The notes under the pieces were generated by a model. The model saw only the letters and a program-made list of their open reading frames with translations. It did not search any database and was not told the origin of the DNA. Below are positions 46,376 through 56,908 of a stretch of DNA of 64,000 nt, piece by piece. Position 1 is the stretch's first letter, and each line of letters begins with the position of its first letter. Made by a program: the position numbers and the translations under genes. The stretch is from Epiperipatus broadwayi (taxonomy: Eukaryota; Onychophora; Udeonychophora; Euonychophora; Peripatidae): assembly GCA_028023455.1 (NCBI GenBank), contig JAQFVV010000036.1, forward strand, positions 5,449,576 through 5,513,575, in the 5' to 3' direction.

Positions 46376-47625
46376 CAACTGTAAATATTGTTTTTCTTAA
46401 TAATTTTTGTCAGTCTAATTTTGCATTAACATGTATCTTGCATCTTACTAACTGATGATCACTTCCTATGTTAAATTTATTAAGAACATTACAATCCATG
46501 TAATATGTATTTTCTGTTAGTCAAAATATAATCCAATTCTGCTATACTTTCATTTGGATGCTTCCATGTCCATTTTCTTTTAACATTTTTTTCAAAAAAA
46601 AAGAATTCATAATATAAAGTTGTTTTTTTCTGTAAACTTCACAAGTCTATATCCTCTCTCATTTCTATTATCATAGCCAAAATTACCGACAGCACATTCA
46701 ACTTTCATTTCTTTACCAACTCTAGCATTAAAGTCTCCCATAACAATTTTAAAATGTTGTTTACTCTGATCAAAAGGCTGTTGTATATCCATATAAAAAT
46801 CTTTTACTACTTCTTCACTATGAGAACTTATTGAGGCATAAACCTAAATCATCTTCATTTGATATCTGCTATTAAGTTGTATAACTAATCTTAACCACTC
46901 TGTCTGATACACAATCAATCTCCACAATGTTGGTCTTCCATTTTTTATTTATAATGAATCCTACTCCACTTGTATTTTCAATGTTTGTGCCTTTATAGTA
47001 GAGTACATGTCTACTTTTTAATCCATTGTCTCTTCACCTTTTCTTCTAATTTCACAAAGTCCAATAATGTCCCATTTAATATAAGACTGTTCTTCTTCTA
47101 ATTCTTGTAATCTTCCTTCACTTGAAAGTGATCTACAGTTGTAAGTACCTAAATAAAAAGTCAGCATCAAATGGCAACCTGGGTCGACAATCAGGCTATT
47201 CTTAGCTCCCTCCACCTTTAGCCACCAACCATTGCCTTGGTTGGTGACTTTACAGCCTCCTGGGAATAAGGGCCATGATTTATTTTTGACTGTCTTGATT
47301 GTATATATTTATTGGAAAAATATTTATCATTCACACCTACATTCATTCTGCCTTATCAGGCAACTGAGAAGAAAGACCATGGTGTTTTTTTGATTTTAGA
47401 CTCAGAGGTAAAAAAGTCAAAAACTCACCACTCTGGCTAATGCGTGTTGGTGAGCAGTCCATCTATGTCTATGCTATATAAAAAATCACGTAGTAATAAC
47501 AGCTGCAATGACAAGAACATATGGAGTTGGGCATTAGGAATTTGCCCTGCTCAGTTCCTTTAAGGCCTTCAAGAGGAATCAAAGGGTCTCCTTTCAGTTA
47601 ATAGCAAACTCTTTTCTGCCACCAA
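46376..47625 (-). pseudogene. RTE-type endonuclease fragment, copy 2
   Basis: This minus-strand segment matches the 5' UTR and first ~300 codons of the RTE ORF, including the 'MGDFNARVG' and 'TYNCRSLSSEG' blocks. The start codon is changed (ATG to AAG near 47293-47295), and frames break repeatedly (for example in the 'FFEKN' region). The RT is absent: the copy ends abruptly near 46376 inside the linker. It therefore keeps the 5' part and lacks the 3' part, the reverse of ordinary 5' truncation. Either a later deletion removed the 3' half, or this is an inverted remnant. Confidence 0.85.
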
Positions 47626-48589
47626 TTTTATAAATAGTTTGTATAAAGTTTTGAGATAATTATTAATATATAATATTAAACATTAATGTAACAATAGTAT
47701 CAATTTATAAAATTAAAGCATACAATTTATTGTTTAATATGAAACGGATTTTGACTCAAGTTTATAGGTAATTAATCTGAGCAGACATTTTTGAAAAAAT
47801 CGTACAAAGAAATTCTTTTTAAAAAATTATCGTTATAATTTTTTACAATGAATAAAATATCATGCCATATGATATTTTTTTGATTTGTTTCCTTTTTATA
47901 TTTTAAAACAGGATTATTATTAGTAATTAATCATTAATCTTTTGTACTTTGCCGGCAAGTAAATGATACTTTATTGTTACTGCTAAAATAATATATATAT
48001 ATTAAAGAAAATTGTTATTACATATACATTAAAGAATACATGCTTATAAATGTATATGTTAAGGGCATGTACTATATGTTAAGGGCATGTACGTATAAGA
48101 AATCTGAAAACAATACACATAGGAAAAAAATAATTTTAAGAAAACATGTTGATTAAAGATTTTAAAAAATAAAAACTGGGTCCGTGTTTATATCTAAAAA
48201 AACTTTTTCCCCAAATCTCAATATATATTAAGGAAATTGAATAATCGAAAGGTTAGAACTATAATTTTCATTTTTGACATAAGAGAATTTATTATGGAAG
48301 AAAAATATTAAATAAAAATATATAATGAAATGGCATTTTTGCTCAGGAATTTATAAGAAATTGAGTGTTGGAAGAGCCAAAATTGGATCGAACCTAGGAC
48401 TATATATATGTACGTATATAAAATAAGGTTTAGATATGTGAACATGAATCATTTTTTAGTGTTAATTTATTCCATCTTTAAAAGACAGATAATATATGCT
48501 TTCTATGTTATCAAGCTTTTACGTGAAATTTAAAATTTCTCAGAAATGACAACAAATTATTATAAACATAAAATATATATTTTTATATT
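47626..48589. other. AT-rich stretch without recognised features
   Basis: Only a small direct duplication ('atgttaagggcatgtac' twice, about 48056-48091) stands out. Confidence 0.45.
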
Positions 48590-48742
48590 CAAAATAAGAG
48601 TCATAGATCAATTCATAGATCACACGATCCTATCTCTTAAGCTTGTAAGTTATAAACAGTGAGGATTGCCAATTACTCTACAAGCTTTATGATAAATGCT
48701 TAGCCAGAGCCAGCACTTAAAATATCTCTGTCAGGAACCCTT

Positions 48743-48798
48743 CCCCAAACCCTGACCATGGTTTCATGCTTTGGCACTCCTCATAGAGGTGTCAGGGT
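48743..48798 (-). ncRNA. Hammerhead-like motif, family C, copy 1
   Basis: GTGC-CAAA-GCAT stem II (G-U base pair at the bottom), GAAAC-CAT-GGTC are intact, but the core reads ATGAGGA instead of CTGAGGA (C3 lost). Expected inactive. Confidence 0.65.
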
Positions 48799-49312
48799 AG
48801 GGTCAGACACTAGATCTAAAAATATCAACCCAAAGCTAAGCACTTAGATAAAGTTATCTATTGAGTGGAAAATCTGAAATTTTCAGACATCTACATGTCT
48901 TCAAACCCAGCTATCCAACTCAAATAGCTATATGGGGCTGATAGATCTTCAGCCATACCATATATTAGTAGTCATAGCAATATAAAATTGCATAAGACTT
49001 TTGGAAGAGACTATAAATAGTCAAAATAAGAGTCATAGATCAATTGATAGATCACATGACCCTATCTCTTAAGTTTGTAAGTCATAAACAGCCATATCAT
49101 ATATTAGTAGTCATAGCAATATAAGATTGCATAAGACTTTTGGAAGAGACTATAAATAGTCAAAATAAGAGTCATAGATCAATTCATAGATCACATGACC
49201 CTATCTCTTAAGCTTGTAAGTTATAAACAGTGAGGATTGCCAATTACTCTACAAGCTTTATAATAAATGCTTAGCCAGAGCCAGCACTTAAAATATCTGT
49301 GTCAGGAACCCT

Positions 49313-49370
49313 TCCCCAAATCCCTGACCATGGTTTCGTGCTTTGGCATGCCTCAGAGAGGTGTCAGGGT
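49313..49370 (-). ncRNA. Hammerhead-like motif, family C, copy 2
   Basis: The core is CTGAGGC (A9 changed to C), stem II ATGC-CAAA-GCAC, then GAAACCATGGTC. Stem I still pairs. Probably weak or inactive. Confidence 0.65.
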
Positions 49371-49712
49371 AGGGTCAGACACTAGATCTAAAAATACCAA
49401 CCCAAATCTAAGCACTTAGCTAAAAGTTATCTATCGAGTGGAAAATCTGAAATTTTCAGACATGTACATGTCTTCATACCCAGCTATCCAACTCAAATAG
49501 CTATATGGCCTGATAGATCTTTAGCCATACCAAGGCTTTTGGCAGAGACTATAAATAGTCAAAATAAGAGTCATAGATCAATTCATAGATCACATGACCC
49601 TATCTCTTAAGCTTGTAAGTTATAAACAGTGAGAGTTGCCAATTCCTCTACAAGCTTTATGATAAATGCTTAGCCAGAGCCAGCACTTAAGATATCTCTG
49701 TCAGGAACCCTT

Positions 49713-49768
49713 CCCCAAACCCTGACCATGGTTTCATGCTTTAACACTCCTCATAGAGGTGTCAGGGT
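49713..49768 (-). ncRNA. Hammerhead-like motif, family C, copy 3
   Basis: Same ATGAGGA core lesion as copy 1, and stem II is altered (GTGT-TAAA-GCAT). Expected inactive. Confidence 0.6.
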
Positions 49769-50286
49769 ATGGTCAGACACTAGATCTAAAAATATCAACC
49801 CAAAGCTAAGCACTTAGCTAAAAGTTATCTATTGAGTGGAAAATCTGAAATTTTCAGACATCTACATGTCTTCAAACCCAGCTATCCAACTCAAATAGCT
49901 ATATGGGGCTGATAGATCTTCAGCCATACCATATATTAGTAGTCATAGCAATATAAAATTGCATAAGACTTTTGGCAAAGACTATAAATAGTCAAAATAA
50001 GAGTCATAGATCAATTGATAGATCACATGACCCTATCTCTTAAGTTTGTAAGTTATAAACAGCCATACCATATATTAGTAGTCATAGCAATATAAGATTG
50101 CATAAGACTTTTGGAAGAGACTATAAATAGTCAAAATAAGAGTCATAGATCAATTCATAGATCACATGACCCTATCTCTTAAGCTTGTAAATTATAAACA
50201 GTGAGGATTGCCAATTACTCTACAAGCTTTATAATAAATGCTTAGCCAGAGCCAGCACTTAAAATATCTGTGTCAGGAACCCTTCG

Positions 50287-50340
50287 TCAAATCCCTGACC
50301 ATGGTTTCTGCTTTGGCACGCCTCAGAGAGGTGTCAGGGT
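50287..50340 (-). ncRNA. Hammerhead-like motif, family C, copy 4
   Basis: The core is CTGAGGC, as in copy 2 of the higher-order repeat. One base is missing at the stem II/GAAA join (GCAGAAACC). Expected inactive. Confidence 0.6.
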
Positions 50341-50678
50341 AGGGTCAGACGATCTAAAAATACCAACCCAAATCTAAGCACTTAGCTAAAAGTTATCTAT
50401 CGAGTGGAAAATCTGAAATTTTCAGACATGTACTTGTCTTCATACCCAGCTATCCAACTCAAATAGCTATATGGCCTGATAGATCTTTAGCCATACCAAG
50501 GCTTTTGGCAGAGACTATAAATAGTCAAAATAAGAGTCATAGATCAATTCATAGATCACATGACCCTATCTCTTAAGCTTGTAAGTTATAAACAGTGAGA
50601 GTTGCCAATTCCTCTACAAGCTTTATGATAAATGCTTAGCCAGAGCCAGCACTTAAGATATCTCTGTCAGGAACACTT

Positions 50679-50732
50679 CCCCAAACCCCTGACCATGGTT
50701 TCATGCTTTGCCACTCCTCAGAGAGGTGTCAG
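50679..50732 (-). ncRNA. Hammerhead motif, family C, copy 5 (core complete)
   Basis: This is the only family C copy with all core bases: CTGAGGA, GAAAC, stem III ACC-AT-GGT, triplet GTC. Inner stem I ACCTCT pairs with AGGGGT. Stem II is weakened by one change (GTGG-CAAA-GCAT). Confidence 0.7.
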
Positions 50733-51369
50733 GGTAGGGTCAGACACTAGATCTAAAAATACCAACCCAAAGCTAAGCACATAGCTAAAAGTTATCTATT
50801 GAGTGGAAAATCTAAAATTTTCAGACATCTACATGTCTTCAAACCCAGCTATCCAACTCAAATAGCTATATGGGGCTGATAGATCTTCAGCCATACCATA
50901 TATTAGTAGTCATAGCAATATAAAATTGCATAAGACTTTTGGCAGAGACTATAAATAGTCAAAATAAGAGTCATAGATCAATTCATAGATCACATGACCC
51001 TATCTCTTAAGCTTGTAAGTTATAAACAGTGAGGATTGCCAATTAAGCTTGTAGAGGAATTGGCAATCCTCACTGTTTATAACTTACAAGCTTAAGAGAT
51101 AGGGTCATGTAATCTATGAATTGATCTATGACTCTTATTTTGACTATTTATAGTCTCTGCCAAAAGTCTTATGCAATTTTATATTTTTATGACTACTAAT
51201 ATATGGTATGGCTGAAGATCTATCAGCCCCGTATGGCTATTTGAGTTGGATAGCTGGGTTTGAAGACATGTAGAAGTCCGAAAATTTCAGATTTTCCACT
51301 CAATAGATAACTTTTAGCTAAGTGCTTAGCTTTGGGTTGGTTTTTTTTATATCTAGTGTCTGACCCTAC

Positions 51370-51423
51370 CCTGACACCTCTCTGAGGAGTGCCAAAGCAC
51401 AAAACCATGGTCAAGGGTTTGGG
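51370..51423 (+). ncRNA. Hammerhead-like motif, family C, copy 6
   Basis: CTGAGGA and a perfect stem II GTGC-CAAA-GCAC are present, but GAAAC reads AAAAC (G12 lost). Stem III ACC-AT-GGT and stem I remain. Confidence 0.7.
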
Positions 51424-51828
51424 AAAGGGTTCCTGACAGAGATATTTTAAGTGCTGGCTCTGGCTAAGCATTTATCATAAAGCTTGTAGAGGAATTGGCA
51501 ATCCTCACTGTTTATAACTTACAAGCTTAAGAGATAGGGTCATATGATCTATGAATTGATCTATGACTCTTATTTTGACTATTTATAGTCTCTGACTCTT
51601 ATTTTGACTATTTATTGTCTCTGCCAAAAGTCTTATGTAATTTTATATTGCTATGACTACTAAAATATGGTATGGCTGAAGATCTATCAGCCCCATATAG
51701 CTTTTTGAGTTGAATAGCTGGGTTTGAAGACATGTAGATGTCTTGAATTTTCAGATTTTCCACTCAATAGATAACTTTTAGCTAAGTGCTTTGCTTTGGG
51801 TTGGTATTTTTGATCTAGTGTCTGATCC

Positions 51829-51884
51829 TACCCTGACACCTCTCTGAGGTGTGCCAAAGCACGAAACCATGGTCAGGGGTTTGG
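51829..51884 (+). ncRNA. Hammerhead-like motif, family C, copy 7
   Basis: Perfect stem II and GAAACCATGGTC with AGGGGT pairing back to ACCTCT; the core reads CTGAGGT (A9 changed). With copy 6 it defines an intact consensus. Confidence 0.7.
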
Positions 51885-52106
51885 GAAAGGGTTCCTGACA
51901 GAAATATTTTAAGTGCTGGCTCTGGCTAAGCATTTATCATAAAGTTTGTAGAGGAATTGGAAATCCTCACTGTTTGTATATTTTTTATATATTTTTAGAT
52001 TCCAAATAGTATCGTGTTAAAATAAAATCAAAAAATAAAAATAAAATGAGTTGGTTGACAGAGTTTTGGTTATATTGTTCACAGAACAGCCTTCTGAAAA
52101 GTTGCA

Positions 52107-52715
52107 ACTCTTTTATCATCATCATCAACCATATTCTCTGATCTTTAGCTTCTTTTCTACACATTACCCCTGCTCACTTTCTTATTTCATCCATCCATCT
52201 CACATGTGGTCTCTTCCTGGGTCTTTTACAATCTCTTGGAATTCAGTTTAAGATTTCAATTGTCCATCTATTATTATCTCTTCTAGCAATATTTCCAACC
52301 CAACTTCACTTCAATCTTTTAATTTTTTTAATGAAGTCAGTAACCCCTGTTTGTTCTCTTACCCATATATTCTCAAAATATGAAAATAAAGATTGATTAT
52401 GATGAGTTAGAAGAAGTTGACAGCTACAAATACTTTGCTCAGATTATTAATACAGTTGGAAACATAAGGGATGAAATTAATTATAGAATTAAACTTGGTT
52501 GGAGTGCTTTTGGTAGAAATAACTTGATACTAAAAGGAAATATGCCTGTGTATTTGAAAAGGAAGGTTTTTAATAAATGTGTTTTACTAGTTCTTATTTA
52601 TGGATCTGAGATTTGGATGCTTAATAGAAGAGCAATACAGAGACTTCAGACCACTCAAAGAAGTATGGAGGGATAGATGTTGGGAGTAACAAGAAGAGAT
52701 CGAAGACTCTTTTAT
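52107..52715. mobile_element. Twin-primed (5'-inverted) RTE insertion with TSD
   Basis: The left part (52117-52375) is the minus-oriented 3' end of the RTE element, including its TCATCATCATCA tail. The right part (52376-52705) is plus-oriented and holds the segment immediately upstream in the element (frame 52380-52676, '[17 protein letters not shown]'). Together they cover adjacent parts of one element, broken near the 'NVWV' codons, with the 5' part flipped. The 10-bp 'actcttttat' flanks both ends (52107-52116 and 52706-52715). This is the signature of twin priming described for L1. Confidence 0.88.
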
Positions 52716-54050
52716 ATCGGTTATTAAAATGCCCAACAGATTTTTTTTTTCAATAAATATTTTTATGTAATACTTCATTGAACATTTTCAGTTGTTATAT
52801 TTTTCATTGTGAAAATGTGTTTTTTTTTTTAATACTCCTACATTTTCTATTATTTGTCATATTTTTTATTAATGTTTTAGGTGTTAAAACATAATCTTTT
52901 TTTTTTCAATTCTTTGACATTTTCAGTTGTTTGTGGTATTTTTCAGTGTGAAAACATGTTTTTTTTAATCAACAAGATGTTTTTTTTTTCAAGGCGATCC
53001 TTTTTTTGTAATACGTAAACATTTTCAGTTATTTGTTATATTTTTCATTAATGTCAGAGGTTGCAATACTAAAATCAACATCCACAAGGGGAAGTGGATA
53101 TGTGATGGCTTATGAAGAAAAACAGATGAATGTTTTATATAAAAAATTAATAAAAGGCTAATAATTAATATGTATTTTTATTTTTCTATAGTTTTGGTTT
53201 AATTTCTTTATTTAAAAAAAACGTCATTTATTACCAGTTTTGTGAAAATACCAGCATTCTTTGCAATCACGTTGTTTCATTTTCAGAGGGAAAATTTTTA
53301 CTGCAGATCTCCATTTTCTGTGATAATAGTTTATCCAAAAAAAATTTGTTTTAAGATGTAAATTCCTGTTATGTATTACATGGTAGGTGTTGTACGAATA
53401 TAGTTAATGTACTTTCATGCAAATTACTTAAAAATCAAAATCTTTATTGTTTGTTTGGTGTATATTTATGCTAACTTTTTTTGATTAATGGCATCATTAT
53501 TGTAAAATCACATTTTATTTCTTATTTTAAATGTCATTCTTAAAAGTTATTAGTTTTTTAAAGGCACATCTGTTTTTTTCAAGTCACTTTTTTTATTAAT
53601 GTTGAACGTTGTACATATTTGTGAAAGTCACTTTTTTTTTTTTCGAAAGTTGTTAATGTTGAAATTTTATTTTAAATGTCATTCTTAAAAGTTTTTTATT
53701 AATGTTGTAAGTTTTACAATTTTTTTACTTTTACTTTTTTTTAGTCCTGCAACATGGAGCATGTATTGGCCCTTCTGCACATATTTGTGAAAAGTCGCAT
53801 TTATTCTAAATGTTGTTTTTTGTTAATATTGTAAGTTTTACTGTTTTTTACTTTTACTTCATTTTAGTCCTACAACATGGAGCATGTATTAGACCTACTG
53901 TGTCTATTGATATTCATATCTATCTCCCGATAACTTTAATATCTATGTACACATTATTTTGGTCAGTTCACAAGATTACAAAATTATCAGCAGATTGATA
54001 CAAATGTGAACAGGTGCAGTAGATCTAATACATGCTCCATGTTGCAGCTT
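52716..54050. repeat. T-rich degenerate tandem repeats
   Basis: Repeated blocks 'cattttcagttgttatatttttca', split by T-runs, occur at about 52782, 52916 and 53026. A longer block ending 'acatggagcatgtatt' is duplicated (about 53690-53770 and 53815-53895), with an inverted match at 54018-54048 ('aatacatgctccatgttgca'). No coding sequence is seen. Confidence 0.6.
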
Positions 54051-54872
54051 TAGTACTCAAGTACCCAAACTCCTTTCTGCAACCTTTGATTTTACATGCT
54101 TATTGTTCACTACTTTTTGCAGTCAGAAATTCAATTAATTATTGATAAAACCAGTTAACTCTAACTGTTTCTTGGTTAAGTTAATGAATAAAACTATTGC
54201 GAAAGAACAAGGAAAAACATTATCTAAGAAGTGTGCTTAATTCAAAATATATTAAATTTCTCTTCTCTCACAATAAAAAAATGTTATAAACTAATTAGCC
54301 AAAAAAACAGAAGATAGTTTAGAAATGTGGCTTAAATTTTTTTCGTGATTGGTTAAATTTTTGCTAAAAAAACAACAACACATTTTGCAAGGAGTTATTG
54401 TCCCTGAAACTAATATACAAGATTTCATCAAACCATTAGTAGACTTTTTCCAAAAAGAATTTTTCCATACCAACGGATTAGAAATTTTTAAACACTTTCA
54501 TTAACCTATTCATCTGAAATTTTGTGATAATGGTATGTTAGATGTGATAATATATTCGATTAATTTCAATATCTATTATTAAATTCATTTGCATTAGCTG
54601 TGTGTTAGTTATTACACTTTACTTTTATTAACGCCACTCAAGCAGATATACCAAAAATTTATTTATTGTTGTACAAAGCTTTATAACCATTAGCATAGTT
54701 CAGTCTCTTGTTACTAATTACAGGTGCTTTAATTACTTTTAAACCCATTAAATTTAAAATACTATAGTTAGCTTGGCATGTCTTTTTACTTAGACTATTT
54801 TTAATACTTTTATTATTTACAGATGTATAATATTATTTACTCTGTAAATCGACTTATCACACATGAACATAG
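54051..54872. other. AT-rich stretch without recognised features
   Basis: Nothing is recognised apart from short chance frames. Confidence 0.4.
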
Positions 54873-55050
54873 CAACAATGTGTTGTCAAGCATTAGTGGT
54901 CGAGTGGCAGTACAGCCGCCTTACAAGCAGTTGTCCCAGGTTAGCGGGTTCGCTTCCCGGCCGATGCTATGACACATGAAAAAATATAGTTCAGTGCATT
55001 ATTTATTTTCTATTTTTTTTTGTTCAATTACACTCACCAACATTGTGTTG
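54873..55050 (+). mobile_element. tRNA-derived SINE with probable 13-bp TSD
   Basis: A box 'tggtcgagtggcag', anticodon-like 'cttacaa' loop, B box 'gggttcgcttccc', core 'ccgatgctatgacaca', then a long AT/T-rich tail. 'caacaatgtgttg' (54873-54885) and 'caacattgtgttg' (55038-55050) flank it with one mismatch. Confidence 0.85.
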
Positions 55051-55733
55051 CCGAGATTCATTTCACCTTTTATACCCTAGTTCAACATGGGTCTAGCGAC
55101 ATATTCCTTTAATTGAACTACTGACTCCAACCTGTTATTTTATTTGTGTATGCCAATATATGAGTAAATTATGCAAATCCATTATATTTAAAAACAGAAA
55201 GGAATGTATTTTTATTCTTGCTCTCAAGCAAGTGCAACAAGTAATATGCTACTTATATATTGATTCAAGACAAAAGTTTCAATTAGTAAATCATTAAGTG
55301 CTTAAAGGAATAACCTGGTACAATATGGATGATTAAATCTAACTAGATCATAATTTCTTTTAACTAAGGAAAAAAACAATTAAAATTCAAATTGTTTAAA
55401 GAAAAAAGATTTTAGATCTTAAGCGATTTTTTTATCTTTTAAAAATATTAAAACATCTGATTTTTATTTATGAATATTTGGTAAACAAGTACAGCTTACT
55501 GCGAATATATATATATGAGTGTGGGTGTTTGTGTTAATCTTTTTATTTAATACAGAAATAGTAATTAGACAATAGTGTATTATAACAAGACTTCATATTA
55601 TCTACTAACCGCCGTTACTACCTAATTGTCAATGTTTTAATATAATTTAAAGTTTAATATTTATAAAGACATATTAAATTTAATCAGCTCTTCACATCAC
55701 TAAAATGTACATTTTTAAATATATATAATTTTA
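55051..55733. other. AT-rich stretch without recognised features
   Basis: I see no gene or bounded repeat. Confidence 0.4.
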
Positions 55734-55838
55734 GTCAAGCGTTGTTAGCCGAGAGGTCATCGCAGCTGCCATGCAAGCAAGTAGTTGGTTGCAGACGGCT
55801 GTGGGTTCGCCTCCCAGCCGATGCTATGACATATGGAA
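55734..55838 (+). mobile_element. tRNA-derived SINE, diverged
   Basis: A box 'gttagccgagaggtcat', B box 'gggttcgcctcccagc', core 'cgatgctatgacat', A-rich tail. An 'atatataatttt'-type sequence occurs on both sides and may be the TSD, though the AT context makes this uncertain. Confidence 0.8.
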
Positions 55839-56908
55839 ATATATATATATATATATAATTTAAAAAAGAAAAATACAGAATTCTAAAACATTTTTTTTAA
55901 TATTCAAATTATAAATCGAATTTAATTAAGTGATCATCCATTGAGATAATTTCCATATGTTATTCATCTAAACAAAAATGAATTATTGATATTTTACTTC
56001 AAATTAACAGTGCTTCTAAGTGCATGACAAAAACATGGAGAAAAAACTTCTAATAATAGCTATCTCATATTTATGTAAGCGTTTTAAATAAAAGAATAAT
56101 GATTATTATAAAATTTAAAAGGGGGGTGTAGAATTTCCAATATTTTGTACTTAAAAAACTCAATATAACAAGTCAAAGATTTTTTCAGTTTGGATATATT
56201 AACAAGCGGAAAATACCTTTTATTCTTTTCAAAGAAGCATCATATGAAGTCAAATACATTTTAATAATTCTATGTTCACAAAATAAATCTAGAAGACATT
56301 GTCTTTCCCTCTTTTATTAAAATACCACGTCACACAACACAAAAACTGTTTTGGGAAAAGTATATTAAAATTGAATTACATTTAATAAACACTAGATGCA
56401 TCGTGAATGTTAAAAAATTCATATTTAGAAAATATTTTTTTGTCTTTCAGTGAGTATTACATTGTTATATTTGACTCTGTAAATTAGCGCATCAATTAGA
56501 GTTTGTAAAAAATAAACCAAATAAAGAAAATATACAAAAAAGCTCATTTTGATACATCATTTATCTTCATACTGATGATGGCTTTCATTCTATTTATTTA
56601 TTTATAATTTCATTTGAAAACCAGGTCTGAGAAACTTTAATTTAACTTTAGATGAAAAATACTTTCTGTATCCTGTCTCATAATTATAGCTTAGACAGTA
56701 TTTGCTATTAAAAATATGTATGTATAAATTTCAATGAGGTGTCTCTTTAATATATCATTTATTCAAAGTCTCTACTCTACCTCATATGGCAAATATATCT
56801 ACAAATTACTCTGAATTGTTATGCTAGCAGAATAAATAACAACAAATAACAAGTGTATAATAATCCACTTTGATTGGATATATTTAACTAATGCAGATTT
56901 TAATATAT
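55839..56908. other. AT-rich stretch without recognised features
   Basis: I see no gene. One 'ctgatgatggctttc' near 56571 looks like a hammerhead box but lacks the partner GAAA arrangement. Confidence 0.4.

Larger units (their letters stand above)
48590..51976. repeat. Family C hammerhead array with higher-order repeat
   Basis: Minus-oriented units begin ('caaaataagagtcatag') at 48590, 49022, 49161, 49560, 49993, 50132, 50525 and 50960, with spacings 432, 139, 399, 433, 139, 393, 435. The triple 432/139/399 recurs as 433/139/393, a higher-order repeat of about 970 bp. Near 51040-51055 the array folds back and two plus-oriented units follow to 51976. Seven hammerhead motifs are present and no ORF. 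The 139-bp unit lacks the ribozyme. Local amplification by unequal exchange explains the higher-order period; the fold-back is shared with families A and B. Confidence 0.88.

Noticed and set aside
48590-51976. CRISPR-like array
   Set aside because: Units are about 400 bp, there are no short repeats with unique spacers, and the genome is eukaryotic.
54886-54970. Functional tRNA gene
   Set aside because: A and B boxes are present but the acceptor stem does not pair and the 3' part is the shared SINE core with a tail and TSD.
56565-56640. Hammerhead-like 'actgatgatggctttc'
   Set aside because: A GAAA occurs only about 40 nt later with no stem II or stem I that pairs.
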